From positions 1,956,586 to 2,020,585 of the forward strand of contig NZ_CP061320.1 of NCBI RefSeq assembly GCF_018688495.1: a stretch of DNA of 64,000 nt, read 5' to 3'. This stretch comes from Polynucleobacter sp. Adler-ghost. GTDB lineage: Bacteria; Pseudomonadota; Gammaproteobacteria; Burkholderiales; Burkholderiaceae. How positions within the stretch are numbered: position 1 is the stretch's first letter; each line of letters starts with the position of its first letter. The notes under the pieces are model-generated. The model saw only the letters and a program-made list of their open reading frames with translations, searched no databases and was not told where the DNA came from. Of the stretch, positions 48,301 to 58,088 are shown piece by piece. A program made the translations under genes and the position numbers.

Positions 48301-48397
48301 GCAAGGATCCCACTGCCTTCAAACCAAATACCAGCACGAGTGCACTCACTACCAGTGAGAGCACTGGTCTACGAATAAATATATCAGTCCAATTCAT
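45362..48397 (-). CDS. RND multidrug efflux permease
   Basis: 1011 residues, hydrophobe-amphiphile type RND pump with twelve membrane helices and two large periplasmic loops. The proton-relay pair is in A-I-G-L-V-V-D-D-A-I-I-V-V-E-N-V, and the start D-I-F-I-R-R-P-V-L is typical. Drugs cannot be predicted. Last gene of the outer membrane factor-adaptor-permease operon. Confidence 0.95.
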   Translation of the reverse strand: MNWTDIFIRRPVLSLVVSALVLVFGLKAVGSLPVNQYPQTQNAIVTITTAYYGADPETIAGFITQPLETAIAQSQGIDYLSSMSVSGLSTITATLKLNYDSNAALTQIQTQISSVKNQLPPQAQQPVLTVQIGQSTAAMYMGFYSDDIPNNAITDYLLRVVKPKLDSIDGVQNAEITGGRKFALRAWLDREKMAGLGVGADDVYSAMAANNYLSAVGSTKGDMVAVDLVAGTDLHTLDEFRKLVIKKDGINIVYLDQVASVTMGSEDYNTNVAFSGKRSVFIAIKVAPQANLLDVAARVRAAVPDIQKQLPTGMSGKVVYDSTKFITTSIDEVVATLLEALLIVTVVIYLFLGSARAVAVPVIAMPLSLIGTFFLMQVLGYSINLLTLLALVLAIGLVVDDAIIVVENVDRHMKEGKSPLEASLIAARELGGPILAMTIVLIAVYIPIGFQGGLTGALFTEFAFTLASAVAVSGLIALTLSPMMCSRIFTEEQEASPFVQKIDRIFEKVHHSYQTTLRELLSTWQVIIVMGVILLGGVAYLYSTARSELAPTEDQGIVLMQASGPPNSTVNQMQTYADQIYQISAAEPEYEQMFQITSPTSSFGGVLLKDWDQRSRNATKFQEDMQSKWNSIAGARVAAFQFPALPGAQGLPVQVVINTTESYELLNEVSQAVLDKARRSGNFFFVDSDLKIDKPQDVLEIDREKVAALGMTQQQVGSALSAALGGGYVNYFSVAGRSYRVIPQVKQVDRLNPDQILDYYIRTPSGQMIQARTIATIKQRVVPQSINHFQQLNSATIFGVSTPFISQADLLEFMRQTLKEVAPNGYTMDYAGPSRQFMAESGGFLVTMFFAILIVFLVLAAQFESFRDPIVILVSVPLALFGALIFINLGFTTLNVYTQVGLVTLMGLISKHGILIVEFANELQEAGRSKLDAIVEASSVRLRPILMTTAAMVLGVVPLVIASGAGAAGRQSMGIVIFTGLSIGTLFTLFVVPAMYLFIGADHHQKKFKQQ

Positions 48398-48404
48398 CTA
48401 GGAC

Positions 48405-49736
48405 TTATTCCTGTGGCTGTGGGTTTGGTGAATTGGCTGGTAACACCTTGTTATTTACGATCAGGGGTGTACCGTTTTTGAGCTTCAGCTGGCCGCTAGT
48501 GACCACTGTCGCACCCTCATCAATTCCTTTCAGAATCGCCACCTGATCTCCACGCGTTGGTCCAGTAGTGACAAAAACTTGTTGAGCCTCAAGTGCTGGC
48601 TTGCCCTGTTTATCTTTTTTACCAGTTGGCTTGGCAATAAAAACTGTTGAGCCATAAGGGTTATAGGTCACAGCCGTTTGTGGCAAGGTCAGCATTTTCA
48701 ACTGATCGCCTAACTTGATATTCACATTAGCAAACATGCCCGGTAAGATCTTTTTATCTGGGTTAGCTAACTGAGCCTCTATCTGAATATTGCGTGTATT
48801 TGAATCGACCTTCGGGCTGACAGCAGTAATCTTGCCAGTGAAGCTTGCACCCTTGAATGCATCGGTCGTCACCACAATTTCTTGTCCAACCTGTATCTGT
48901 TCAGCGTTACTTTGCGGGAGATTGAAGTCCACGAAAATCGGATCCAAGGTTTGAAGGGTAAGCAACTTATCACCTGGGTTCACAAACTGACCCGGGTTGA
49001 TCATCACAATACCAACGCGCCCACTAAAAGGGGCTTTTAAATTTTTCTTAGCCACTAAAGCCGTTTGCTGCTCTACCTGAGCCTGCTTAGACTTTGCATC
49101 CGCTTTGCTAGTATCGAATACGTTCTTACTGATCGCCTGAATCTCTAACTGCTGTCTATCACGCTCATTAATTACTTGAGCCAAATCTGCCATTGCTTTT
49201 AAAGAATTCAGTTGAGCAACATCAGATGCATCATTTAACTTAATCAGTAACTCGCCCTCTTTGACATCCATGCCCGATCTGATTGAAACATGTTGTACAA
49301 GGCCGCCAACTTCAGTGCTGAGCTCGACACCACGAAATGCACGCACATTACCAACACTAGATAACTTGGGTTGCCATGCTGAAGTTTCCACAACCATCGT
49401 AGAAACTGTTGCTGGTGGTAAGCCCATGCCAGCAATGAAATACTTAATCATGAAGGTCTTGAGTTGATTGAATCCAAATATCAAGCCCAATAACAAAAAT
49501 ACACCGCACAACATAATGGTCATGCGTCGACCCAAGGGGGTCATAGACTGCAGTTTTGCATTGATCTTGCTACGTATGAACCGTTCGCGCAAGCGTAGCC
49601 AAAATCCTTTTATTTTTTCCCAAAGAGCAATGAGTCTCTCGCGAAGTTTCCACTCGATCGCCTTCGCAAGTATCCAAGCCCATAAGGCAACTGCAATAGC
49701 AGTGACTTTGGTTTTAATTGTTTCCAGAAGTTTCAT
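48405..49736 (-). CDS. RND efflux periplasmic adaptor with long N-terminal extension
   Basis: 443 residues. The adaptor core (barrel-sandwich G-G-L-V-Q-H-V-S-I-R-S-G-M-D-V-K-E-G and hairpin) follows a membrane helix at about 73-93. Before it lies an unusual segment of about 70 residues, with a hydrophobic stretch (12-24) and an amphipathic basic region rich in R, K, W and L. The ATG at 49736 overlaps the upstream gene by 23 bases; a shorter start at 49544 has no ribosome site, so the long form is favoured. Confidence 0.88.
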   Translation of the reverse strand: MKLLETIKTKVTAIAVALWAWILAKAIEWKLRERLIALWEKIKGFWLRLRERFIRSKINAKLQSMTPLGRRMTIMLCGVFLLLGLIFGFNQLKTFMIKYFIAGMGLPPATVSTMVVETSAWQPKLSSVGNVRAFRGVELSTEVGGLVQHVSIRSGMDVKEGELLIKLNDASDVAQLNSLKAMADLAQVINERDRQQLEIQAISKNVFDTSKADAKSKQAQVEQQTALVAKKNLKAPFSGRVGIVMINPGQFVNPGDKLLTLQTLDPIFVDFNLPQSNAEQIQVGQEIVVTTDAFKGASFTGKITAVSPKVDSNTRNIQIEAQLANPDKKILPGMFANVNIKLGDQLKMLTLPQTAVTYNPYGSTVFIAKPTGKKDKQGKPALEAQQVFVTTGPTRGDQVAILKGIDEGATVVTSGQLKLKNGTPLIVNNKVLPANSPNPQPQE

Positions 49737-51249
49737 TTTGATCTTTGTTCGCTATGGCTTTTGGTTGAAAGGCTGGGCCGGTACGATTCCACCAACCGCC
49801 GCCCAATGCTGCAAATAATGCTGCCGTGTCAGAGAATCGGGTTGCTTGCGCAGAAACGGATTTGACCTTAGCAATTTGATATTGATTTTGGTAATAGAGG
49901 ACAGCCAAATAGCTGGCAGTACCCAGCTTGTATTGCTGCTGTACCAAATCTAAAGTTTCATAAGCGTAGCGTTCAGCATCTGATGCAGACTTTAATGCTT
50001 GAGCACCAGTTTCTAAAGCACGCAAGGAGTCAGCCACTTCTTGAAAAGCCTTGAGCACAGTAGCTTGATATTGAAAAACTGCCTGTTCGTAATTAGCCAT
50101 TGCACCACGGCGTTGCGCCAATAACTGTCCGCCCTGAAAGAGTGGCTGGAAGATGCCACCAGCAATAGACCATAGAGTGGCATTCGGCCCAAACAAGGCT
50201 GAGCTTGTTAATGCTGCGGAACCTATAGCGCCAGTGATATTAAATTGTGGCAATAAATTGGCGGTAGCAACACCTACCAAAGCATTGGTGGCCTTGAGTT
50301 GCGCCTCTGCTGCACGCACGTCTGGACGCTGACGCACCAAGCTCGATGGCACCGAGAGTGGCAGCTTCTCTGGCAAATGCAAAGATTTCAAGTCAAACTT
50401 GGTGATGTTGGCATTACTAGGTAAGTCGCCCACCAATACTGCCAGCTGATTACGCGCAAACGAAAGATTGCGTTCATAGGTAAATAAATCGACTTGCGAG
50501 TTAGATACTAAAGTTCTTTGTGAGGTCACATCCACTCGAGAAACCGTACCAATTGCCAATTGCTTTTCTGTTACCTCAGCTAAATTCGTTTGTGCCTTCA
50601 AAATTTCTTCGGTTGCCTGCATTTGTGCACGCAAAGCAGCTTCTCGCACTGCGCCGGTAACGATATTGGCGGTCAAAGAAAGGTAGGCACCTTCTAACTG
50701 AAACTGCGCAATTTCCTCTTTTGCTCTAGCACTTTCAACTGCACGGCGTGCGCCACCAAAGACATCTAACTTATAAGTGACATTTACAGAAGCGTTATAG
50801 AGGTTGTAAGTGTCGGATCCAAAAGGTAAGCCATAAATTGCAGCAGGCTGTAATTGCCGTGTGGCACCGCCATTTAAACCAATGGCTGGGAAATACTGCC
50901 CACCAATTTGTGCATTCACATTTTCTTGGCTCGCACGTAGTGCAGCATCTGCAGCACCTAAGTTTGGATTTTGCTGCAAAGCTTTTTTAATCAATACATC
51001 AAGCTCTGGAGACTTGAATAACTCCCACCACTGAGCCTCAATATCTGCGCCTTCAATAAACTCTTGGTCAGTTCCGCCAGGTACCCCAGGTGCAGTAGCT
51101 AATTTCTGAGGGATTGTAGTTTCGGTATATCTAGATGTATTAGGAGCATCTGGCTGCTTGAAGTCTGGACCTACCGCACAGGCAGAAAGAAGCCCCGCAG
51201 ATAGTAGCGAAAGCAAACGCAAAGTATAAAAATCTTTTGAGTCAAACAT
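49714..51249 (-). CDS. Outer-membrane efflux lipoprotein (NodT/OprM family)
   Basis: 511 residues from ATG 51249; the longer reading frame lacks a signal peptide at its start. The signal ends in the lipobox L-L-S-A-C with mature A-V-G-P-D-F, as in OprM relatives. A TolC-like repeat of helical hairpins follows. Forms the outer-membrane channel of the pump; first gene of the operon. Confidence 0.92.
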   Translation of the reverse strand: MFDSKDFYTLRLLSLLSAGLLSACAVGPDFKQPDAPNTSRYTETTIPQKLATAPGVPGGTDQEFIEGADIEAQWWELFKSPELDVLIKKALQQNPNLGAADAALRASQENVNAQIGGQYFPAIGLNGGATRQLQPAAIYGLPFGSDTYNLYNASVNVTYKLDVFGGARRAVESARAKEEIAQFQLEGAYLSLTANIVTGAVREAALRAQMQATEEILKAQTNLAEVTEKQLAIGTVSRVDVTSQRTLVSNSQVDLFTYERNLSFARNQLAVLVGDLPSNANITKFDLKSLHLPEKLPLSVPSSLVRQRPDVRAAEAQLKATNALVGVATANLLPQFNITGAIGSAALTSSALFGPNATLWSIAGGIFQPLFQGGQLLAQRRGAMANYEQAVFQYQATVLKAFQEVADSLRALETGAQALKSASDAERYAYETLDLVQQQYKLGTASYLAVLYYQNQYQIAKVKSVSAQATRFSDTAALFAALGGGWWNRTGPAFQPKAIANKDQNETSGNN

Positions 51250-51338
51250 GAAGTGGGACAAATATCCTTTTCTACAACAGATATTTGAACACACTTTTCT
51301 AAACCAGTCTGTGTAACACCTTGATTTAAATAATGAAT

Positions 51339-51367
51339 TTTTGTACACAGCTAAACATAGAAGTCAA
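51339..51367 (-). promoter_or_regulatory. Sigma-70 promoter of the efflux operon
   Basis: Minus strand TTGACT (51362-51367), 17 bases, TACAAA (51339-51344). An inverted repeat with seven-base arms CTGTGTA (51308-51314) and TACACAG (51343-51349) overlaps the -10 and may bind a regulator. Confidence 0.55.
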
Positions 51368-51396
51368 ACGGATTTTTTTACAGCTCAAGCATCTTC

Positions 51397-52263
51397 TTAG
51401 TGGGCAATTCTTCCAAAGCCCCCACTATTAAAATCTTGCATTGCCTGAGCTATCTCTTGTTTGGTATTCATGACAAAGGGGCCATAACCAACAATGGGTT
51501 CATCAATGGGCTCCCCACTCAGTAGCAAGGCAATAGAGTCTTCGAGCACATTAACTTGAATGTCCTGACCTTGATTGCTAAACATCAACATCTGTGCATC
51601 CTTGGCCACCACTCCCTCACCTGCTTCAATGGCGCCCTTAAGTACGACTAGAGATGCATTCCAACCCTCAGATACAGGGATACTGATTGAACCCTTTTTT
51701 AGCTTCAGGTCAATCACACTCATCGGTGTAAAGGTATGCGCAGGTCCTTGATAACCATCTAGCTCTCCAGCGATGATGCGGGCTTGCCCCGATCCCTCCT
51801 TCAAATCAACTCTAGGGATTTGTTTATCCAGAATGGCCTGATAAGCTGGCTTGGTCATTTTGAGTTTGGCCGGCAAATTGACCCACAATTGCACCATGTT
51901 TAGAGTTCCACCACGTTTGGCAAACCCTTCAGAATGAAACTCTTCATGCAAGATGCCAGAGCCAGCCGTCATCCACTGCACATCACCAGGACTAATAATG
52001 CCGCCCTGACCAGTAGAATCCTTGTGCGCTACTTCTCCATCATAAACAATCGTGACCGTTTCAAAACCGCGATGGGGGTGCGAGCCTACGCCCTTACGTT
52101 CAGCTGTCTGGGGAAACTCCGCGGGACCCGCATAGTCCAGCATCAAGAATGGGCTCATCTGCTTTCCTAAGTCTTGATAGAAGAACAAAGTGCGCACAGG
52201 AAAGCCATCGCCAACCCAGTGACCTTGATCATTACCTTGTATACCAATGAGCTGCTTCATCAT
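51397..52263 (-). CDS. Pirin family protein
   Basis: 288 residues, bicupin. The metal-binding H-P-H-R-G-F-E-T-V-T and W-M-T-A-G-S-G-I-L-H-E-E motifs are in the N-terminal cupin. Some pirins are quercetin dioxygenases or redox sensors. Grouped with a flavodoxin-like quinone reductase and MarR, it may belong to an electrophile or quinone stress response. Confidence 0.93.
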   Translation of the reverse strand: MMKQLIGIQGNDQGHWVGDGFPVRTLFFYQDLGKQMSPFLMLDYAGPAEFPQTAERKGVGSHPHRGFETVTIVYDGEVAHKDSTGQGGIISPGDVQWMTAGSGILHEEFHSEGFAKRGGTLNMVQLWVNLPAKLKMTKPAYQAILDKQIPRVDLKEGSGQARIIAGELDGYQGPAHTFTPMSVIDLKLKKGSISIPVSEGWNASLVVLKGAIEAGEGVVAKDAQMLMFSNQGQDIQVNVLEDSIALLLSGEPIDEPIVGYGPFVMNTKQEIAQAMQDFNSGGFGRIAH

Positions 52264-52290
52264 TTCCCCAATTTTTTCGATTACTAATTT

Positions 52291-52848
52291 TTACTTTGCT
52301 TTTAGTTGGCCAGCAATCTTGGTAATACGCTCGCCATAGAGGCGTGCCGTTTCTAAATCGCCCACATTCACCTCATCTGCACTTGCATCTGAAGGTGTTT
52401 GCATCATTGCACCAGCGGACGAACCTACATAGTTCACATCATCACGCTTCGCAGCTTTGGAGTTTGAAGGCATTAAACCAGTGCCCACCCAAATGCCAGA
52501 ATGTTGCATAGCGAGAGTGAAGAAGTAATGCAAGGTGGAATGCTTATCACCATTCATCGTGGCAGAGTTAGTGAAGCCACCGAAAACCTTATCTTTCCAC
52601 TGCTGTGAAAACCATTGCTTAGAACTTGCATCTGCAAATTTCTTGAACTGCCAACTCACTGTACCCATGTAGGTTGGTGATCCAAATACGATGGCATCAG
52701 CAGTATTTAAGGTTTCCCACTGTGCATCAGTAATGTTACCTTCAGCATCAATAGCTACTAATGTGCCATTAGCACCCTTAGCGAGGGCTTCAGCCTGTTT
52801 GACAGTGTGGCCATAACCACTATGAAATACAACAGCTACTTTAGTCAT
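52291..52848 (-). CDS. Flavodoxin-like NAD(P)H:quinone oxidoreductase (WrbA type)
   Basis: 185 residues with V-V-F-H-S-G-Y-G-H-T (FMN phosphate loop), F-G-S-P-T-Y-M-G-T-V-S and G-F-T-N-S-A-T. These match WrbA-like flavoproteins that reduce quinones by two electrons and avoid semiquinone radicals. It lies 56 bases after marR and 27 before pirin. Confidence 0.9.
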   Translation of the reverse strand: MTKVAVVFHSGYGHTVKQAEALAKGANGTLVAIDAEGNITDAQWETLNTADAIVFGSPTYMGTVSWQFKKFADASSKQWFSQQWKDKVFGGFTNSATMNGDKHSTLHYFFTLAMQHSGIWVGTGLMPSNSKAAKRDDVNYVGSSAGAMMQTPSDASADEVNVGDLETARLYGERITKIAGQLKAK

Positions 52849-52904
52849 GATGTTTTCCTTTAAAAAATAAAATTTTTTGTGATGCTGGTAGGTGAAATCT
52901 TTAT

Positions 52905-53321
52905 TTAGTTAAATATTGCTTTAACTTCTTTTAAAACTGTTACCGCTTGTTCTAATTCTTGCTTGCTGAGCTTTCTGAAAGCTTTGCCGAGATGCTCAAC
53001 ATGCTCCGGAAATACCTTCTTAAATAATTTGTCACCTGTTTTTGAGAGGCCAATCTTGTAGCTACGGCCATCTTCGTCATTCATCAATTTTTCGATGAGC
53101 CCTTTAGCCTCAAGTCTTTCCAGGACACCCGTCATGGTTCCTTTAGAAATCAGTGTCTTTTCACCCAACTCCTTACAGGTCATCGGTGGCTGATTACCTA
53201 GGGTCGCAACAATATCGAACTGAGTCATGGTTAAACCCATCTCCTTGATATGTGCAGCCGAATGCGCCTCAAATGCCTGGTATGCCTGAACCAACTCCTT
53301 AACAAGCGATAGATGATTCAT
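52905..53321 (-). CDS. MarR family transcriptional regulator
   Basis: 138 residues, winged-helix DNA-binding domain in the middle (L-G-E-K-T-L-I-S-K-G-T-M-T-G-V-L-E-R-L-E-A-K-G) and the wing N-D-E-D-G-R-S-Y-K-I. First gene of an operon with the flavodoxin-like and pirin genes. A near-perfect operator lies inside its own promoter, so it is very likely autoregulated. Ligand unknown; no cysteine in the sensing position is obvious. Confidence 0.94.
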   Translation of the reverse strand: MNHLSLVKELVQAYQAFEAHSAAHIKEMGLTMTQFDIVATLGNQPPMTCKELGEKTLISKGTMTGVLERLEAKGLIEKLMNDEDGRSYKIGLSKTGDKLFKKVFPEHVEHLGKAFRKLSKQELEQAVTVLKEVKAIFN

Positions 53322-53353
53322 AGGTTTACCTCAATTTAGTCTGTATGCGTACC

Positions 53354-53382
53354 ATTTTAGTACTAGTTCGTACTAATTGCAA
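53354..53382 (-). promoter_or_regulatory. marR promoter with MarR operator between -35 and -10
   Basis: Minus strand TTGCAA (53377-53382), spacer of exactly 17, TAAAAT (53354-53359). A 20-base inverted repeat, TTAGTAC-N6-GTACTAA (53357-53376), fills the spacer and reaches into the -10. A bound MarR dimer would block RNA polymerase. Confidence 0.78.
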
Positions 53383-53422
53383 TAACTCATTAAATGGAGG
53401 AAGCACTACCCACCGTAATAAA

Positions 53423-55255
53423 TTACTCGACCGTAACGCTCTTTGCGAGGTTGCGTGGCTTATCGACATCGGTATCCAAGGCGCAAGCCGTGTGATAAGC
53501 CAGGAGCTGAAGGGGAACTACATGCAAGATTGGCGAAAGATTGCCGTAGTGTTCAGGCAAACGAATCACATTGATGCCTTCACTACTAGTGATCTCGGAA
53601 TCCTGGTCAGCAAAAACATAAAGCTTTCCACCGCGGGCTTTAACCTCTTGCATATTGGATTTGAGCTTTTCCAAGAGATCATCTTTAGGTGCTACAGTGA
53701 CCACCGGCATCTTGTCAGTAACCAGCGCTAAGGGTCCGTGCTTTAACTCACCTGCTGGGTAGGCTTCGGCATGAATATATGAAATCTCCTTTAGCTTGAG
53801 AGCGCCCTCAAGAGCAATCGGATAGTGCATGCCGCGCCCCAGGAATAAAGCGTTTTCGCACTTAGCAAATGCTGTGCTCCAAGCAATGATCTGAGGCTCA
53901 AGAGCTAACACGGCATGCAAAGCTTTTGGCAAATGGCGTAAGTCACGCAAGAGCTCTTTCTCACGTTCGGGGCTTACTTTTCCTGCGCGCTTAGCCAATG
54001 AAACAGCCAATAGATAAAGGGCGACTAACTGAGTTGTAAATGCTTTGGTAGAAGCCACGCCAATCTCAATACCGGCCTTGGTCAAGAAATTCCAATTCGT
54101 TTCGCGAACCATGGCACTACTCGCTACATTACAAATCGCCAGGGTGTATTGATGCCCCAAAGACTGTGCGTGGCGCAAAGCTGCCAAAGTATCTGCAGTC
54201 TCACCGGATTGGGAGACCACCACAATTAATGTGTTGGGATTGGGGACGGTTGTGCGATAGCGATATTCACTAGCGATCTCCACCTGCGTCGGAATGCCGG
54301 CTAAATCTTCTAACCAGTATTTAGCAACACATGCAGAGTAGTAACTAGTACCACAGGCCAAGATCAAAATTTGATCAAACTTTTTCCACTGCTCTGGATC
54401 AGCATTAAATAGTTCCGGACCAAAGCTAGCAATATTGGCAAGCGTGTCACCAATTGCTCTGGGTTGCTCAAAAATTTCTTTTTGCATGTAGTGCTGATAT
54501 GGCCCCAGGTCTACTGAATCAGCCTGAGCAGGCATGGGTTTTTGCTCTCGCTGCGCAGTCTTTCCTGCATGATCAATGATCTCAACACCCTCTGCCTTGA
54601 GAACAGCAACATCGCCCTCCTCTAAATACATCATGGAGTGTGCTCGACCAGCAAGCGCTAAGGCGTCAGACGCGAGGAAGTTCTCATTTTCGCCAAGCGC
54701 TACAACCAAGGGCGAACCTACTCGCGCGCCTACCAACAGATTTGGGCGATCTTGTGCAATCACGCCAATCGCATAAGCGCCATGCAGTCTTGGCAACACA
54801 GAACGGACTGAAGCGACTAAATCTTGTTGTTTGCTAGATATATAAGCTTGATGAATTAAATGCGCAATCACCTCGGTATCCGTTTCTGAGGTAAATACAT
54901 AACCTGCCGATTTAAGCTCAGCGCGGAGTGATTCGTAGTTTTCAATAATGCCGTTATGGACTACGGCAATCAATCCACCAGAAATATGGGGATGTGCATT
55001 TTGTGTATCAGGCTTACCGTGCGTTGCCCAACGGGTATGCGCAATCCCTAAGGTGCCATGAAATTCTTTACCCTGCTCTGCTAACTCAGAGACACGAGCA
55101 GTAGTGCGTGCACGTTCAATCGGATGCTTGGCATCATCACCATTCATGACGGCAAAGCCACAAGAATCATAGCCACGGTACTCAAGACGACGTAAGCCTT
55201 CAATTAAAACTTCAACAATGTTCTTACGCGATGCTGCGCCAACAATTCCGCACAT
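53423..55255 (-). CDS. glmS: Glutamine-fructose-6-phosphate aminotransferase
   Basis: 610 residues. C2 (M-C-G-I-V-G-A) is the glutaminase nucleophile; two SIS domains follow with C-G-T-S-Y-Y-S-A and S-Q-S-G-E-T-A-D-T, and the C-terminus is N-L-A-K-S-V-T-V-E. Makes glucosamine 6-phosphate for peptidoglycan and LPS. Shares one base (TAATG) with glmU. Confidence 0.98.
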   Translation of the reverse strand: MCGIVGAASRKNIVEVLIEGLRRLEYRGYDSCGFAVMNGDDAKHPIERARTTARVSELAEQGKEFHGTLGIAHTRWATHGKPDTQNAHPHISGGLIAVVHNGIIENYESLRAELKSAGYVFTSETDTEVIAHLIHQAYISSKQQDLVASVRSVLPRLHGAYAIGVIAQDRPNLLVGARVGSPLVVALGENENFLASDALALAGRAHSMMYLEEGDVAVLKAEGVEIIDHAGKTAQREQKPMPAQADSVDLGPYQHYMQKEIFEQPRAIGDTLANIASFGPELFNADPEQWKKFDQILILACGTSYYSACVAKYWLEDLAGIPTQVEIASEYRYRTTVPNPNTLIVVVSQSGETADTLAALRHAQSLGHQYTLAICNVASSAMVRETNWNFLTKAGIEIGVASTKAFTTQLVALYLLAVSLAKRAGKVSPEREKELLRDLRHLPKALHAVLALEPQIIAWSTAFAKCENALFLGRGMHYPIALEGALKLKEISYIHAEAYPAGELKHGPLALVTDKMPVVTVAPKDDLLEKLKSNMQEVKARGGKLYVFADQDSEITSSEGINVIRLPEHYGNLSPILHVVPLQLLAYHTACALDTDVDKPRNLAKSVTVE

Positions 55256-56715
55256 TATTTTTTAGCCTTAACGGATTTTTTGGTGCTTACCTTCTTGGTG
55301 ACTACTTTCTTTTCTTTCTTTACCGGGCGCTGCCACTGTAAAGAGATTTGCTTGGCTCGTGATACCGTGAGCTGATTGGGTGGAGCATCTTTGGTCAGGG
55401 TCGTGCCTGCCCCTAAAGTAGCGCCGCGGCCAACACGCACTGGGGCAACCAGCTGCGTATCAGAGCCAATGAAGACATCGTCCTCAATAATGGTTTGGTG
55501 TTTATTCACACCATCGTAATTGCAAGTAATTGTGCCTGCACCGATATTGACTCTGGAGCCCACGATGGAGTCACCCACATAAGCCAAGTGATTTGCTTTA
55601 CTGCTTGCAGCGATCTTACTGTTCTTGACTTCGACAAAGTTGCCAATATGTACATCGTGAGATAAATCTGCGCCAGGGCGCAAACGCGCATAAGGGCCGA
55701 TCAGTGAATTTGCACCAACTTGCGCACCATCAATATGACTGTATGGGTGAATGATGACGCCCTTACCAATTACGCTATTGCGAATAATGCAGTACGGGCC
55801 TACTTTTGTTCCTGCAGCCAAAGTGACGCAACCCTCAAATACACAACCGACATCAATAAAGACATCTGTACCGCACTCTAGAGTTCCGCGAACATCAATC
55901 CGCGCTGGATCCGCCAAAGAAACACCGGCATCCATTAATACATGTGCTTGATTGAGTTGATGTACTCGCTCTAATGCAGCCAACTGATCGCGACTATTAA
56001 CACCAACAGTCTCATATTCGTTATCAGCTTGTGCAGTGCGAATAGGAACACCATCCTTGACTGCCATTGCAATCACATCAGTTAAATAATATTCACCTTG
56101 GGCATTACTTACACGCAAAGACTTTAACCATTTCTTGAGTGAATTGGTTGGCAGTACCATGATGCCGGTATTGATTTCTTGAATACGCTTTTGCTCAAGC
56201 GACGCATCTTTTTCTTCAACAATCTCTTTTACAGACCCGTCGATATCACGCACGATACGGCCATAGCCTGCTGGATTGTTGAGGTTTTGAGTTAGAAGCG
56301 CTAATGCAGAATCTTCACCGCGCACACCATCAGCCAATTTTTCTAATTTAGAGAGCGTCTTCTTACTTGTTAGGGGAACGTCACCATACAGAACCAAAGT
56401 AGGTTCATTCACATCCAACTTGGGCAAGGCTTGCAATAAAGCGTGGCCCGTTCCTTTTTGCTCCGCCTGCAATACTGTACCCACTTTGCCAAAGCGAGAA
56501 TCTTGCATGCTGGCGATATGAAGAAATTCTTTAACATCCGCGGCGCCATGACCAACTACAACAATCGGAGCAGTTTTAGCGCTTTTGCCTTGAAGTTCTA
56601 ATGCTGTATTGAGGACATGCTGGAGAAGGGGTTTCCCAGCCAAGGTTTGAAGAACCTTGGGTAGTGCGGACTTCATCCGCTTTCCCTGCCCAGCAGCCAA
56701 AATAACGATGTTCAT
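55255..56715 (-). CDS. glmU: Bifunctional GlcNAc-1-P uridyltransferase / GlcN-1-P acetyltransferase
   Basis: 486 residues. The uridyltransferase domain starts [17 protein letters not shown] and the left-handed beta helix carries the acetyltransferase site. After about residue 456 is a lysine-rich tail ([15 protein letters not shown]), which E. coli lacks. Makes UDP-GlcNAc. Overlaps ttcA by four bases. Confidence 0.97.
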   Translation of the reverse strand: MNIVILAAGQGKRMKSALPKVLQTLAGKPLLQHVLNTALELQGKSAKTAPIVVVGHGAADVKEFLHIASMQDSRFGKVGTVLQAEQKGTGHALLQALPKLDVNEPTLVLYGDVPLTSKKTLSKLEKLADGVRGEDSALALLTQNLNNPAGYGRIVRDIDGSVKEIVEEKDASLEQKRIQEINTGIMVLPTNSLKKWLKSLRVSNAQGEYYLTDVIAMAVKDGVPIRTAQADNEYETVGVNSRDQLAALERVHQLNQAHVLMDAGVSLADPARIDVRGTLECGTDVFIDVGCVFEGCVTLAAGTKVGPYCIIRNSVIGKGVIIHPYSHIDGAQVGANSLIGPYARLRPGADLSHDVHIGNFVEVKNSKIAASSKANHLAYVGDSIVGSRVNIGAGTITCNYDGVNKHQTIIEDDVFIGSDTQLVAPVRVGRGATLGAGTTLTKDAPPNQLTVSRAKQISLQWQRPVKKEKKVVTKKVSTKKSVKAKK

Positions 56716-57620
56716 AATGAAGGATTATAAGACCCCTGCATGAGTGTTCCACAGGCTATTTCATCGATTTCTGTCTCGTCAATTGCCTTATCGCCAGCAG
56801 ATCTTGCGGCAATACCCGATAGTTCCGTAGAAATCCCGAGATTCTTAAAATCAAAGGCCTCACCATCCATTAAATGGGATGGCACGATGTGATGCATTGA
56901 GCGAAAGAGATTCTCTACGCGCCCTGGATGTTTTTTCTCCCACTCGCGCAACATCTCTTTCATGGCACCACGCTGAAGATTGGGCTGACTGCCACACAGA
57001 TTACACGGAATAATTGGGAAGTTCATGTCTACTGCATAACGCTCCAGTAACTTTTCAGGAACGTAAGCTAGAGGGCGAATGACGATGTGCTTACCATCAT
57101 CAGATCGCAACTTCGGTGGCATGCCCTTAAGCTTGCCAGCAAAGAACATATTAAGCATTAATGTCTCTAAGATGTCATCACGATGGTGGCCCAAGGCAAT
57201 CTTAGTAGCGCCCAACTCATCTGCTACACGATACAAAATACCACGACGTAATCGAGAGCAAAGTCCGCACGTAGTTTTTCCCTCTGGAATGACACGCTTA
57301 ACGATGCTATAGGTATCTTGATTTTCAATATGGTACTCAACACCCAAAGCTTTTAAATAATTCGGCAAAATCTCCGCCGGAAAGCCTGGCTGCTTTTGAT
57401 CTAAGTTGACAGCAACAATTTCAAAATCAATTGGGGCACGCTCGCGCAACTTCAACAGAATATCGAGCATGGCATAACTATCTTTACCGCCAGATAAACA
57501 CACCATCACTTTATCGCCATCTTCGATCATGCCAAAGTCGCCAATCGCTTGACCAACTAAACGGCACAGCTTTTTCTCAAGCTTGTTTTCTTCTAAGACG
57601 ACTTTGCGAATATCACTCAT
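56712..57620 (-). CDS. ttcA: tRNA 2-thiocytidine(32) synthetase
   Basis: 302 residues. PP-loop S-G-G-K-D-S (43-48), iron-sulfur cysteine pair in C-G-L-C and another cysteine pair in C-N-L-C. It thiolates C32 in several tRNAs. In an operon with folate and cell-wall precursor genes, an association I would read as genomic convenience. Confidence 0.95.
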   Translation of the reverse strand: MSDIRKVVLEENKLEKKLCRLVGQAIGDFGMIEDGDKVMVCLSGGKDSYAMLDILLKLRERAPIDFEIVAVNLDQKQPGFPAEILPNYLKALGVEYHIENQDTYSIVKRVIPEGKTTCGLCSRLRRGILYRVADELGATKIALGHHRDDILETLMLNMFFAGKLKGMPPKLRSDDGKHIVIRPLAYVPEKLLERYAVDMNFPIIPCNLCGSQPNLQRGAMKEMLREWEKKHPGRVENLFRSMHHIVPSHLMDGEAFDFKNLGISTELSGIAARSAGDKAIDETEIDEIACGTLMQGSYNPSL

Positions 57621-57648
57621 AGCTACTAAATTCTTTTCTGGAGTTTCT

Positions 57649-58044
57649 TTAAGCCTGCTTCATCCGAAACACCTCAACACCAACAGAGTGGCAATCAGGG
57701 TAAACATCGGGCTTGGCCGTACTGACGCGAGCAGCAATGACCTTAGGATGCAATAACATTGCATTGACGATGTCATCGCAAAAGGTTTCTTGTAGATGGA
57801 TATGGCCTTGGGAAGACCGTGCCTTAATGGTTTCACGCATAAAGTCATAATCAACTACTTCTTCCAATAAATCTTTAGAAGGGGTATTCATATTCAGAGG
57901 AATATAGAGATCTACATTGAGAATGACGCGCTGTTCAGCTTTTTTCTCAAAATCATGGACACCAATATTGATATAGATTTCATAGTCACGCAGAAATAAG
58001 CGGCGGCAATCAGCAAGTGCTGGATAAGAAAGAATGGCTTGCAT
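57649..58044 (-). CDS. folB: Dihydroneopterin aldolase
   Basis: 131 residues with [22 protein letters not shown], close to the FolB start, and conserved H-L-Q-E-T-F-C-D-D. Makes 6-hydroxymethyl-dihydropterin in folate synthesis, or epimerises the substrate. Follows the pteridine reductase-like gene. Confidence 0.93.
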   Translation of the reverse strand: MQAILSYPALADCRRLFLRDYEIYINIGVHDFEKKAEQRVILNVDLYIPLNMNTPSKDLLEEVVDYDFMRETIKARSSQGHIHLQETFCDDIVNAMLLHPKVIAARVSTAKPDVYPDCHSVGVEVFRMKQA

Positions 58045-58088
58045 AATTTTTATTTACTCTTTTTAACTTTTTATTCTGTATTAATTTC

